This document shows, piece after piece, positions 55,292 through 63,430 of a stretch of 64,000 bases of DNA. The notes beneath the pieces were generated by a model. It had not been told where the DNA came from, ran no database searches, and was given only the letters and a program-made list of their open reading frames with translations. The DNA is taken from positions 310,001 to 374,000 of the forward strand of contig CP016211.1 of NCBI GenBank assembly GCA_001931535.1, read 5' to 3'. Both the position numbers and the translations under genes were made by a program. Origin of the DNA: Minicystis rosea. GTDB lineage: Bacteria > Myxococcota_A > Polyangia > Polyangiales > Polyangiaceae. How positions within the stretch are numbered: position 1 is the stretch's first letter; each line of letters begins with the position of its first letter.

Positions 55292-56179
55292 TCACATCAA
55301 CCTGCGCACCACGGCTTCGAGCGCGTCGATGAAGCGGGGGCGCGCGTTCATCGACGGCGCGCGCTCCAGGCGCTCGATGCCGGCCTCGGCGGCGATGCGC
55401 GGGGCTTCGATGTCGAGATCGTAGAGGGTCTCGACGTGATCGGCGACGAAGCCGATGGCCGCGATCACCGCGGACTTCGCGCCGCTCTCGGCGAGCTCGG
55501 CGAAGGTCTTCGGGAGGTCGGGGCCGAGCCACGCGCCGCCGTCCATGCCTTGGCTCTGAAAGGCGACGCGCACCGGGTTGCCGCGCGCGACGAGGCGCAC
55601 GGCGACCTCCGCGGCCATGGCGCGGAACTGCTTTTCATAAGGGTCGCCGGCGTTGATCACGTGCTGCGGGAGGCTGTGCGCGGAGAGGATCACCGGCACC
55701 TTCGCGCGCTCGTGATCGGCGAAGCGGGCCAGCGCTTCGTCGATCGAGGCGAGGAACGCGTCGATGAGGATCGGCTCCGTGCCCCACGGCGGCGCGAGCT
55801 TGAGCGTGAGGCCCGGGTGCGCCGCGGCCGCCGCGCGCACGCCTGCTTGATAAACGTCGACCGATTGGGGCGCCATCGGGAGGGAAACCAGCGTCGTCAC
55901 GCCTTCCTCGACCAAGGCTGCGATGACCTCGGTGGGGAAGGGGGCCCAGAGCCGGCCGGCCACGCGCACGGGCACGCCGAGGCGCGCGGAGAGGGCGTCC
56001 GCCTGCTCGCCGGTGATGCGCATGAGCGGCGAGCCGCCGATGCGCTGAAAGCGATGCGTGACCTCGTCGATGATGGGCTGCGGCGTCGGGCGGCCGCGGC
56101 GAATGTTGGTGAGAAAGGCAGGGATGTCGTCGGTGCGATCGACGGTCCCATGACAGGTGAGCAGGACGGCGGTGGTCAC
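55292..56179 (-). CDS. hemH: Ferrochelatase
   Basis: 295 residues, shorter than most (about 310-360). It inserts Fe2+ into the porphyrin, the last or near-last step of heme synthesis. The active-site His168 is in ILSAHSLPQHVINAGDPY and Glu250 in GFVADHVETLYDLD; FQSQGMDGGAWLGP matches the family's FQS...WL.P motif. Whether it uses protoporphyrin or coproporphyrin cannot be read here. GTG 56179 is the start. It converges on the SRPBCC gene with 12 bases between. Confidence 0.92.
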   Translation of the reverse strand: MTTAVLLTCHGTVDRTDDIPAFLTNIRRGRPTPQPIIDEVTHRFQRIGGSPLMRITGEQADALSARLGVPVRVAGRLWAPFPTEVIAALVEEGVTTLVSLPMAPQSVDVYQAGVRAAAAAHPGLTLKLAPPWGTEPILIDAFLASIDEALARFADHERAKVPVILSAHSLPQHVINAGDPYEKQFRAMAAEVAVRLVARGNPVRVAFQSQGMDGGAWLGPDLPKTFAELAESGAKSAVIAAIGFVADHVETLYDLDIEAPRIAAEAGIERLERAPSMNARPRFIDALEAVVRRLM

Positions 56180-56355
56180 GGATCCACTCTATTACCACCG
56201 CGCTCGCCGGTGGCGTCGATCGCGCGCGTCGCGCCCGCGCGATCGCGTCTGCCGTGGTCGTCGGGCTCCGTCCGCGCGTCGTGACATCGGCCGAGCACGC
56301 TCGAAGCTCGTGTTGCTCGCTCATCGCTGCGCAGCGCGACCTCGCCGGACGGACG

Positions 56356-56964
56356 CTACGGGCAGCTGTCCGGGCCGGCGGCGTACTTGGTGCAGTACTC
56401 GGCGGCGCCGTCGCAGATGCTCTTGCAGACGTCGCAGGTGACACACTGATCCATGGCCTCGTAGGCGTTGATCGCCTGCTGCGCGGCCGCGTCGTCGACG
56501 ACGACGTCCTTGAGCGCCGCGTAGCAGTCGAAGGTGCAGCAGGCGCCCTCGGCGCTGTTCGTGCAGCCGCCGATGGGGTTGCCGTCCTTGTCGACCGAGC
56601 CGAAGTACACGCAGTTGAAGAGCTGGACGCAGTTCTTGTTCTGGAAGCAGGCGTCGCCCTCGGCCTTGCACTCCTTGCCCTTCGCGCCGGCGCCGGCCGT
56701 CGGATCTTGGCACTCCGAGCACGTGTACGCGGGCGCGCCGCCCGTGCCGCTCGACGATGACGACGAGGTGGTCGAGCCCGTGCTCGAGGTGGTGGAGCTC
56801 GACGTGCCGCCGCTGCTGGACGAGCTCGTGCCGCCGCCGCTCCCGCCCGTTCCCGTGGTCGATCCGCCGCCGCCGGTGCTGCCGCCGCTCGACGAGCAAC
56901 CCATGCTCGAAGCGAGCGCCGCCGTGAGCCCCAGAGCCATCCCCAACATCATCGAAGCGCGCAT
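56356..56964 (-). CDS. Cys-rich lipoprotein with Ser/Gly/Thr linker
   Basis: 202 residues from ATG 56964, preceded by GGGAGA. The signal peptide MRASMMLGMALGLTAALASS ends at MGC. A long Ser/Gly/Thr-only linker (about 24-75) leads to a C-terminal domain with about 16 Cys residues (YTCSECQDP, ACFQNKNCVQLFNCVYF, GACCTFDCYA, QCVTCDVCKSICDGAAEYC), surely disulfide-bonded outside the cytoplasm. This kind of surface lipoprotein is common in Polyangia; the function is unknown. Confidence 0.85.
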   Translation of the reverse strand: MRASMMLGMALGLTAALASSMGCSSSGGSTGGGGSTTGTGGSGGGTSSSSSGGTSSSTTSSTGSTTSSSSSSGTGGAPAYTCSECQDPTAGAGAKGKECKAEGDACFQNKNCVQLFNCVYFGSVDKDGNPIGGCTNSAEGACCTFDCYAALKDVVVDDAAAQQAINAYEAMDQCVTCDVCKSICDGAAEYCTKYAAGPDSCP

Positions 56965-57257
56965 GCCAAGTCTCCCTTCGTGCCCCCAAGTCCGTTCTAT
57001 ACCGGTGGGGCACTTTTGAGGAGACCTGTCGCGAGAGCGCGCATGCCGTCGTGCGCGCGACGAGCGATCGCGCGAACGACGGGATTTACCGGCGTTCGGC
57101 AGTGACGCGCGCGCGCTCGATCGCACGCGGCTCGATTCAGAAGCGGATCGAACGAGCCCGCGGCGCTCTTTCCTGAGACTCACACCCAACAGACGAGATC
57201 ACCGCTTCGGGCCCGAAGCGCCGCGACCTTCGCGTTTTCGCGGGTGGCTCGAGGCAT
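56965..57257. other. Intergenic region, no gene seen
   Basis: The gap between the Cys-rich lipoprotein start and the next minus-strand gene's stop. Apart from the hairpin at 57258-57287 nothing was recognised; open frames here are Arg/Ser-rich and unlike proteins. Confidence 0.4.
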
Positions 57258-57287
57258 GGGAGGCTCCACGAGCTTTGCGCGTGGAGG
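57258..57287 (-). terminator. Hairpin after the SnoaL-like gene, related to 61789-61843
   Basis: CTCCACG (57264-57270) pairs with CGTGGAG (57280-57286) around a loop that can form two more pairs closed by TTT. The flank and loop (GGGAGGCTCCAC, GAGCTTTGC) repeat those at 61789-61820. It begins 5 bases beyond the stop of the minus-strand gene. There is no T-run, so intrinsic termination is uncertain. Confidence 0.6.
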
Positions 57288-57291
57288 GGGA

Positions 57292-57705
57292 TCAATCTGC
57301 GTCCCACGCGATCACCATGCGATCGCGATCGATGCGCCCGTCGTGCTTGTGGGCGAGGTGTTGGGCCACGACTTTGTCGCCGGCCGCGTAGGTGCGCAGC
57401 TCCGTGAAGGCCACGGCGTCGTCGGTCTCGAAGCCGTCGAGGAGCGTGCTCTTCTCGATTTGGCGGGTCCATCCGGAGATGGGATCGCGTTGGATCTCGT
57501 CCCGCAGACGACCGAGGATGGCGTCGCGCCCACGCACGACCGTGGGGTGCGAGGGAGGGCTGATGCTCGAGATCTCCTCGAGCGTCGCGTCCTCCGTGTA
57601 GACATCGGCGAGCGCTTCGATGTCGCTCGCTTCGAGGGCGCGCTGGATGCGGTCGAGGAGCGCGCTGCTGCGATCTCGGGTGCCTTTCTGGAACGAGCTC
57701 TCCAT
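57292..57705 (-). CDS. SnoaL-like (NTF2-fold) protein
   Basis: 137 residues. The NTF2/SnoaL-like pattern is visible: a first helix pair (LLDRIQRALEASDIEALADV), YTEDATLEEIS, RGRDAILGRLRDEI and three late strands (DDAVAFTELRTYAAGDKVVA, HDGRIDRDRMVIAW). Family members range from isomerases and hydrolases to binding proteins, so no activity can be given. ATG 57705 starts the domain; the frame upstream is non-coding in character. Confidence 0.85.
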   Translation of the reverse strand: MESSFQKGTRDRSSALLDRIQRALEASDIEALADVYTEDATLEEISSISPPSHPTVVRGRDAILGRLRDEIQRDPISGWTRQIEKSTLLDGFETDDAVAFTELRTYAAGDKVVAQHLAHKHDGRIDRDRMVIAWDAD

Positions 57706-57832
57706 GGCCGGCACATGGGACTGCCGGTTTTCGCCGTCGAGCCCCGCAGGCGACGGATCCCGTGCTCGACGTCGCCGGCCTGCGCTCGCCCGTTTGCAGC
57801 GCCGCGGCGAACGTGGTTGATATCGGCCGCCG

Positions 57833-59008
57833 ATGTCCTCCGCTCCCCGAACGGTGGTGCTGGGCGACCTGCATCTGATCCGCGAGACCCCCCGCGAGGT
57901 GAGCAATGCGCTCGCCTCGCTCGTCTCTGCGCATCCGGGCGCTCGTCTGGTGTTCGCCGGTGATCTCTTCGATCTTCCCGCCGACGGCCCGCGCCGCCCG
58001 GCCCGCGAGGCAGTGGCCTCGGTGCTGGGCGCGCATCCCGCGATGCGCACCGCGCTCGCCCGACACGTCGACGGCGGCGGCGAGCTGTGGCTGCTCGGCG
58101 GCAACCACGACGCCGACGTGGGCAGCTTGGATTTCCCGGAGCAGCTCGGCGCGGCGCTGGGCACGCCCGCATCGGCGCGCGCCCGCGTGCGCTCGTCGCC
58201 GTGGTTCCTGCGCGACGGCGCCGTCCACTTCGAGCACGGGCACGTCTACGATCCCGACAACGCGCCCGCGCATCCGCTCGTGAACGGCGCGTCGAGCCTC
58301 GGCGTGCATTTCGTCGAAGAGTTCATCGCGCCGGCGGGCGCGCATCGCTACCAACAGGTCAACGACGCGACGCCGCTCAAGCTCTTCCTGAGCTCGTTCT
58401 CGTGGTACGGGGCGCGCGCGCCGTACGTGATTTATCGGTATTTCTACGCGGCGTTCGGCGCGCTCTTCAAGAGCGGTCCGTTTTACCGCGCCAAGGGTGA
58501 GCCCGCGGTCGGCGAGGCGCTCGCCGATGTCTTCGCGGCCGACATCGGCGTCTCGCGCGACGTCGTCGAGGCCATGCTCTCGAACGGGGCGACGCCCACG
58601 CTGGAGAGCCTCTCGGCCACGTTTTCACGGCTCTACTTCGATCGGGTGATCGCCACGCTGGCCATCGCGGGTGGGCTCGGAGCGGCCGTGACCGGGCGGC
58701 GGGCCTCGGGCAGCGTGACGGCGGCCCTCGGCTCGCTGCTCATGGCGGCGAGCTGGTCGCGCGGGCACAACCGCTATGCGGGCACGGTGGCGGAGCGGCT
58801 CGCGGAGGGCGCGGCGCGCGTCGCCGACACGACGGGTGCGAAGCTCGTGATCTTCGGGCACACGCACCGCGAGGCCGAGACCGAGACGTACGCGAACACG
58901 GGCAGCTTCGCGTTCCCGCGCGGCGCGCCGGGCCGGCCTTTCCTGGAGATCGAGGGCGATCCCACGCGCCCGCGCGCGACGCGGAGGCACTGGCCCGAGG
59001 CGGCGTGA
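57833..59008 (+). CDS. Calcineurin-like metallophosphoesterase
   Basis: 391 residues. The two-metal motifs are complete: VLGDLHL, FAGDLFDL, GGNHDAD, FEHGHVYD and IFGHTHRE. The order and size resemble UDP-2,3-diacylglucosamine hydrolase-like enzymes, but a 150-residue insertion (about 155-330) separates the last two motifs and includes a hydrophobic Ala/Gly stretch (VIATLAIAGGLGAAVTG) that may contact membrane. The start is ATG 57833. It is 3 bases from recO and probably co-transcribed. Confidence 0.88.
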   Translation: MSSAPRTVVLGDLHLIRETPREVSNALASLVSAHPGARLVFAGDLFDLPADGPRRPAREAVASVLGAHPAMRTALARHVDGGGELWLLGGNHDADVGSLDFPEQLGAALGTPASARARVRSSPWFLRDGAVHFEHGHVYDPDNAPAHPLVNGASSLGVHFVEEFIAPAGAHRYQQVNDATPLKLFLSSFSWYGARAPYVIYRYFYAAFGALFKSGPFYRAKGEPAVGEALADVFAADIGVSRDVVEAMLSNGATPTLESLSATFSRLYFDRVIATLAIAGGLGAAVTGRRASGSVTAALGSLLMAASWSRGHNRYAGTVAERLAEGAARVADTTGAKLVIFGHTHREAETETYANTGSFAFPRGAPGRPFLEIEGDPTRPRATRRHWPEAA

Positions 59009-59011
59009 GCG

Positions 59012-59707
59012 ATGCGCACGCGCGTCCGCACCGAGGCCCTCCTGGTCCGCAGCGCGCCCTTCGGTGAGGCCGACGCGGTGGTGACGTTGCTGACCGAGGA
59101 GCGCGGCGTGATCTCGGCGATCGCGAAGTCGGCGCGGCGATCGTCGAAGCGCTTCCCGGCGCTGGAGCCGATGCACCTGCTCCGCGTGGGCCTCGAAGAG
59201 CGCCCCGGCGTCGATCTCGCCGCCCTCGTGGAGAGCGCCATCGAGCGCCCGCGCGTGGGCATCGTGCACGATCTCGATCGCCTCGAAGCGGCGGGCACGG
59301 CGCTCCGTTGGGTGCGCCGCGCGGCGCCGCCGCATCACCCCGAGCCCGCGCTGTGGCGCGAGATCAACGCCTTCCTCGATCGGCTCGACGTGACCGAGCC
59401 GGGGCCGCCGCCGCGCGCGCTCTTGGCGGGCGCCGGCCTGCGCCTCTTGTCGGCCATCGGTTGGGGGCTCGATTTCGCGCGCTGCGTGCGCTGCGGGAAG
59501 GCCTGCGATGCGGGCGCGAGCGCGTGCCTGGATCCAGCGGAAGGCGGCCTCGTCTGTCGCGCGTGCGGCGGCGCGCGCCTCGTGCTGCGCGGCGAGCGCC
59601 GCGAGCGTCTCTTGGCCGCGACCTTGGGCGAGAGCCCCGCGATGGATGACGAGGACGTGAAGGCGGCGATGGAGATCATCGACGCCGCGCTGGCCGCGCA
59701 TACTTGA
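59012..59707 (+). CDS. recO: DNA repair protein RecO
   Basis: 231 residues. It mediates RecA loading with RecR in the RecFOR pathway. The N-terminal OB-fold reads TEALLVRSAPFGEADAVVTL and GVISAIAKSARRSSKRFPAL. The C-terminal domain holds a four-Cys zinc site (CVRCGKAC, VCRACGGA). It starts at ATG 59012 just after the metallophosphoesterase stop. Confidence 0.94.
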   Translation: MRTRVRTEALLVRSAPFGEADAVVTLLTEERGVISAIAKSARRSSKRFPALEPMHLLRVGLEERPGVDLAALVESAIERPRVGIVHDLDRLEAAGTALRWVRRAAPPHHPEPALWREINAFLDRLDVTEPGPPPRALLAGAGLRLLSAIGWGLDFARCVRCGKACDAGASACLDPAEGGLVCRACGGARLVLRGERRERLLAATLGESPAMDDEDVKAAMEIIDAALAAHT

Positions 59708-59721
59708 GCTTCGGGCGGGCG

Positions 59722-59841
59722 CGTCGGAAGCTCCCGAACGCGTCGGAAGCCCCCGGAGCACGTCGGAAGCCCCCGGAGCACGTCGGAAGCTCCCTGGAGC
59801 GCGTCGGAAGCCCTCGGAGCGCGTCGGAAGCTCCCGAGCTT
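59722..59841. repeat. 20-bp tandem repeat downstream of recO
   Basis: Six units beginning CGTCGGAAGC at 59722, 59741, 59761, 59781, 59802 and 59822, with spacings of 19, 20, 20, 21 and 20 bases. The irregular spacing breaks any reading frame, so the array is not coding. Weaker related sequence (GGAAGC-rich) continues to about 59905. It fills the gap between convergent recO and the HTH gene. Confidence 0.8.
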
Positions 59842-59946
59842 CCGGCGGAAGCCGCCGGCGGCGCGCCGGAAGCTCCTGAAATGGCGGCGGAGGCTTCGGA
59901 AGGAGGACTGACGCCGAAAGGGAGGGAGAGCGCGTCGGAGGCGCCG

Positions 59947-60390
59947 TCAGCCGACGGCCGCGCCGGTGGTCGTCTCGCCTTGCGAGAGCTCGGGCGGCAG
60001 GTCGTGGCCGCGGGGGCGAAGCACGATGCTGAGGGCGAGGGTGAAGAGGATCAACAGGAGCACGAAGGCGATGGCGACGCCGAAGCGGCGACCTGTCGAG
60101 CGGCGCGCGGGCGCGGAGATGGGGAGGGGCGTGACCCAAGCCACGCGGCGGCTCGCGGTGTAGCGCGCGAGCACCTCGTCCACGGAGAGCGAGACGGCGC
60201 GCGCGTAGGCCTTCAAGAATCCGCGAACGAAGACCTCGCCGGGGAGGTCGTCGAAATGGTCCGCTTCGATCCGTTCGATCGAGACGACGGGGATGCGGGT
60301 GGCGCGCGAGATTTCCTCGACGCTCATCGCCCTCGCCTCGCGGGTGCGCTTCAGATAGCGGCCGATCGAGTCCATTTCTACATCACCCAT
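59947..60390 (-). CDS. RodZ-like helix-turn-helix membrane protein
   Basis: 147 residues. An N-terminal HTH_25 domain (about 6-72; IGRYLKRTREARAMSVEEIS, VSIERIEADHFDDLPGEVFV, GFLKAYARAVSL) is followed by a basic linker and one transmembrane helix (about 104-126; FGVAIAFVLLLILFTLALSI). Only some 20 residues remain outside, so the periplasmic DUF4115 domain of classic RodZ is missing. ATG 60390 or 60375 may start it. It may link cytoskeleton or transcription to the membrane. Confidence 0.83.
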   Translation of the reverse strand: MGDVEMDSIGRYLKRTREARAMSVEEISRATRIPVVSIERIEADHFDDLPGEVFVRGFLKAYARAVSLSVDEVLARYTASRRVAWVTPLPISAPARRSTGRRFGVAIAFVLLLILFTLALSIVLRPRGHDLPPELSQGETTTGAAVG

Positions 60391-60464
60391 CCATCCCGTT
60401 TCGTTTCGCCAATTCCCTTCCGGTTCTCGTGTCGGCGACCTCGTCCCCACGAGGCCGCCCCAAG

Positions 60465-61313
60465 CTACTGATACGTCTGGAGCTGGGCGGCGCACTTCTG
60501 CCCGACGGGCGTGTCGCGCGAAAGGTCGCGACAGCGCTCGAGGTCGACGCGCGCCTCGGCTTTGAGCCCCTGCCGCACGAGCACGCGCGCGCGGGCGCTG
60601 AACGCGTCCTGCAGGCGCCGGCACTGCGGCTGGTCCGTCTCGACGGCCTTGGTGAAGGCGTCGCGCGCGGAGCCGAGGTCACCCTTCTTCTCGTAAGCCA
60701 AGCCGAGCCGATATTGCCCGACGCAAAACAAAGGCTGCACGGCGACCGCGCGGCGGAGCGCGTCGAGCGCTTCGTCGGTGCTGCCGCGTTGCAGGTAGGC
60801 CCAACCGAGGTTGCCCCACGCGCTCTCGGGGCTCGCGTAGACCAAGTCTTCCGTGAGCGGCTTGAGGATGTGGATGGCCTCCTCGTAGCGCTGCTCGTGG
60901 ACGAGGATCACGCCGAGGGCGTTCTTCGCGTCGCGGTGCTCGGGCGCGGCTTCGAGCGCGCGCCGGGCGAAGGCCTCGGCCTCCTTGAGACGACAGTCGG
61001 GTGATTTGTCGTCGAGCGCGCAGAACGCCAGCATCACCGTCGCGCCGAGGTAGGCGGCGTCGGCGTTGTCGCCGTTGAGCTTGAGCGCCTTCTGAATGTG
61101 GTCGAGCGCCTCGCGCAGCTTCTGGTGCTTGAAGGCGTCGCCCGCGAGATCGTACTCGGCGAGGCTGCGCTGCTCGTCGCCGGCGCTCGCTGCGCTGCGG
61201 ACACAGGACACACCACCGAGAGAGACCAGGGCGGCCGCGATGCAGGCGAGGTACGTCGCAGCGCGCGTTCGCGCCCGCGGTCCTCGTGCTTCGCTGTGCC
61301 GCCCGTCGGTCAT
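60465..61313 (-). CDS. TPR-repeat lipoprotein
   Basis: 282 residues. A signal peptide with lipobox GVSC lies near residue 37 after an Arg-rich n-region. The mature protein has four to five TPR units (QKLREALDHIQKALKLNGDN, RYEEAIHILKPLTEDLV, GSTDEALDALRRAVAVQPLF, GDLGSARDAFTKAVETDQPQ). It resembles the PilF/Tgl group of outer-membrane TPR lipoproteins that help assemble pilus secretin, but no pilus gene is adjacent, so that role is only one option. Confidence 0.87.
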   Translation of the reverse strand: MTDGRHSEARGPRARTRAATYLACIAAALVSLGGVSCVRSAASAGDEQRSLAEYDLAGDAFKHQKLREALDHIQKALKLNGDNADAAYLGATVMLAFCALDDKSPDCRLKEAEAFARRALEAAPEHRDAKNALGVILVHEQRYEEAIHILKPLTEDLVYASPESAWGNLGWAYLQRGSTDEALDALRRAVAVQPLFCVGQYRLGLAYEKKGDLGSARDAFTKAVETDQPQCRRLQDAFSARARVLVRQGLKAEARVDLERCRDLSRDTPVGQKCAAQLQTYQ

Positions 61314-61788
61314 TCGCTCGGTGCCTTCTCGATGGCTGGCGCTCGCTCAGATCGGCCAGATGGTCTGGCTCGTTATCACGCTCGCTTCACCGGCTGGTCT
61401 CGTGAGGTTCGTCACGCTCTGCACGCCGGTCGTCGTCGCGACGACTCTTCGCGTCCCACGCTTTCGTAATCAAGCGTGATGGTTGTGCAGAACCTCCTGA
61501 TTCGCCCGCCGGGGCCTCCCCTGGGTAACCGAGTCAGCCGAGCACGTCAACCCGCAAAGACCGCAGTCAGTCGGGTCCCGCGCTTAGTTCATCGATTTTC
61601 ATTGTGGTCGGGTGGATACTCGACTAGGCGCGCCGCGCACGCGACCGAGAGAGAGACTCCAGCGCGCTCTCTTCGATGAAGCGCGGGCGCTCCACGCTGA
61701 GATCGTGATCGGCCGAGAACGTGATCGAGAGAGCCGACGTCAGGCCCGAGCGTCGCGACGTCGAAGCCGGCTCGGGTGGTTCGGGGTG
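61314..61788. other. Intergenic region, nothing recognised
   Basis: Part of a 534-base gene-free stretch between the TPR lipoprotein start and the Crp-family stop. No tRNA, rRNA or protein domain was seen in any frame. The segment at 61440-61620 is less GC-rich than its surroundings and could hold the lipoprotein promoter. Confidence 0.4.
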
Positions 61789-61843
61789 TGGGAGGCTCCA
61801 CCGAGCTTTGCTCGGTGGAGGGAGAGGGCGCGAGCCCTCTCCC
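61789..61843 (-). terminator. Double hairpin after the Crp-family gene
   Basis: CTCCACCGAGC (61796-61806) pairs with GCTCGGTGGAG (61810-61820) around TTT, and GGGAGAGGGC (61820-61829) pairs with GCCCTCTCCC (61834-61843) around GCGA. Both stems are perfect (11 and 10 bp). The second starts 4 bases beyond the stop on the minus strand. It probably ends the tsaB-crp transcript; no T-run follows. The first stem is a relative of the hairpin at 57258-57287. Confidence 0.75.
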
Positions 61844-61847
61844 GGGA

Positions 61848-62522
61848 CTAACCAGCCTCGCCGCGGAGATCCTCTTTCACGCCGAGGAGCGCGTAGAGGC
61901 GGCGGAGGGCGTCGATGTCCGGGATCTCGAGGCGCGCTTCGGAGACCTTGATGTATTGGCCCTCGCGGAGCTGTTGCACGGTGCGCTTCACCGCGTCGAC
62001 GTCGAGGCCCACGCGCGCGGAGAGCTCCATCGGCGAGATGGCGAAGGCGGCGCCGGGGCCCTCGGCGCGCGCCTTCTCGGCGAGCTTCACCAAGGCGCTC
62101 ACGACCTTCGACTGCGTGTCGCTGAGCATCATGATCTCGATCTGATCCTCGGCCTCGTAGAGCCGGGCCGCGAGCTGCTCGACCATGCGCACGCCCGCCG
62201 ACGGGTGCCGCGTGATGAGCGCGGCCAGCGTCGTCGGCGCCACGGCGCGCGCGAGGCCGGCGGTGATGGCCACCGCGGTCGACGAGCGCGGCGCGCCCGC
62301 GACGAGCGCGGACTCGCCGAAGAGATCGCCGGGCTTCACGATGGAGAGGCTGCGATCGGCGCCGCGCACCTTCTTGATGAGGCGCACCGATCCCTCTTCG
62401 AGGAGGTACGCTTCGGCGCTGGGATCGCCCTGGCGGAAGATCACCTCGCCGGGTTGAAAGGCGCGCAGCGCGCCGCTCTCGGAGGACGGCACGCCGTCTT
62501 GCGAATCGGGCTCGGAGCTCAT
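61848..62522 (-). CDS. Crp/Fnr-family regulator
   Basis: 224 residues. A cyclic-nucleotide-binding beta-roll (about 18-130; FQPGEVIFRQGDPSAEAYLL, KPGDLFGESALVAGAPRSST) is followed by the dimer helix and a winged-helix domain (about 155-215; ISPMELSARVGLDVDAVKRT). The phosphate-binding segment FGESALVAGAPRS has the Gly-Glu and Arg of cAMP binders. There are no Cys residues, so it is not an Fnr-type iron-sulfur sensor. It lies 11 bases after tsaB and is co-transcribed. Confidence 0.92.
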   Translation of the reverse strand: MSSEPDSQDGVPSSESGALRAFQPGEVIFRQGDPSAEAYLLEEGSVRLIKKVRGADRSLSIVKPGDLFGESALVAGAPRSSTAVAITAGLARAVAPTTLAALITRHPSAGVRMVEQLAARLYEAEDQIEIMMLSDTQSKVVSALVKLAEKARAEGPGAAFAISPMELSARVGLDVDAVKRTVQQLREGQYIKVSEARLEIPDIDALRRLYALLGVKEDLRGEAG

Positions 62523-62533
62523 CGCGCCGCAGT

Positions 62534-63223
62534 CTACACCGCGACCATCGGCGTGGCGTCGGGCGCGCGCACGTACAGGGGCTCGAGGAGCTCGGGATCG
62601 CCCGGCGCCCCTCCGGCGAGGCGGGAAAGCGCGAGGCGCCCGATCCACGCTGCGTCCGGCAGATCGAGGGCCGGCCCACGCGCGAGGCGCACCCCGCCGG
62701 GGAGCGAGAGGCCGGCCGCGATCTCGCCGACGGCCACGAGGCGGGCGCCGGCGGGGGCCTCGGCGATGACGAAGGCCTCCCCTGCGAGAGGGCGGGTCGA
62801 GGGCGCGAGCACGATCTCGCCGCTCCGGCGGTGGGCCGCGAGGAAGATCTCGTTCTTCTTGGCGTCGATGGCCGCGACCACGACGTCGTCGGGATCGGCG
62901 GCGCCCTCCGAGAACGCGGCCATGGCCATGGCCTCGAGCGAGGTCACGCCCACGAGCGGCAGGCCGAGCGCGAGCGCGATGCCCTTGGTCGAGGCGACGC
63001 CCACGCGCACGCCGGTGAACGAGCCGGGCCCCACGTCGCACGCGAGCGCATCGAGGCTCGCGCGCGTCTCGCCGGCGCGGGCGAGCGCCTCGTCGATCGC
63101 CGTGAAGAGGCGCTCGGCGTGGCCTTGCAGATCGACGTACGTCGCCTCGGTCGCGGTCCCGTCGTCACGGACGATCGCGACGCTGCCGCGCGGGGTGGAG
63201 GTGGAAATCGACAGGACTTTCAC
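62534..63223 (-). CDS. tsaB: tRNA threonylcarbamoyladenosine biosynthesis protein TsaB
   Basis: 229 residues. It is the partner of TsaD and TsaE in t6A37 synthesis. The N-terminal ASKHA fold is clear: VLSISTSTPRGSVAIV, DALACDVGPGSFTGVRVGVA, LPLVGVTSLEAMA. GTG 63223 is the start; upstream sequence in frame is low-complexity. The C-terminal tail PLYVRAPDA is typical of TsaB. It is first in an operon with the Crp-family regulator. Confidence 0.95.
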   Translation of the reverse strand: MKVLSISTSTPRGSVAIVRDDGTATEATYVDLQGHAERLFTAIDEALARAGETRASLDALACDVGPGSFTGVRVGVASTKGIALALGLPLVGVTSLEAMAMAAFSEGAADPDDVVVAAIDAKKNEIFLAAHRRSGEIVLAPSTRPLAGEAFVIAEAPAGARLVAVGEIAAGLSLPGGVRLARGPALDLPDAAWIGRLALSRLAGGAPGDPELLEPLYVRAPDATPMVAV

Positions 63224-63430
63224 GGCGCGCCTCCGGGAACGTTGCACGCCGAGCGGTGTCCAGCCCATCCTGAAGCGCGCGGCCGAGCGACCTGGGCTCC
63301 GAAAATCTGCGAACCACTCGGGATTTCCAGGCCGTTTCGCCGTTCGAAGACGACGCGCAGGATCTCGGAAGGCGAGATGGAAAGAGGCAGCCGCAGGAAC
63401 CAGGGCGGAAGACCCGGTGAAGGACGAGGC

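Noticed and set aside
59722..59905. Repeat-protein coding region
   Set aside because: Unit spacing of 19, 20, 20, 21 and 20 bases changes frame between copies.
61314..61788. tRNA or small RNA gene in the longest gene-free stretch
   Set aside because: No cloverleaf, CCA end or conserved T-loop sequence was found by eye; only the 3' hairpins are structured.
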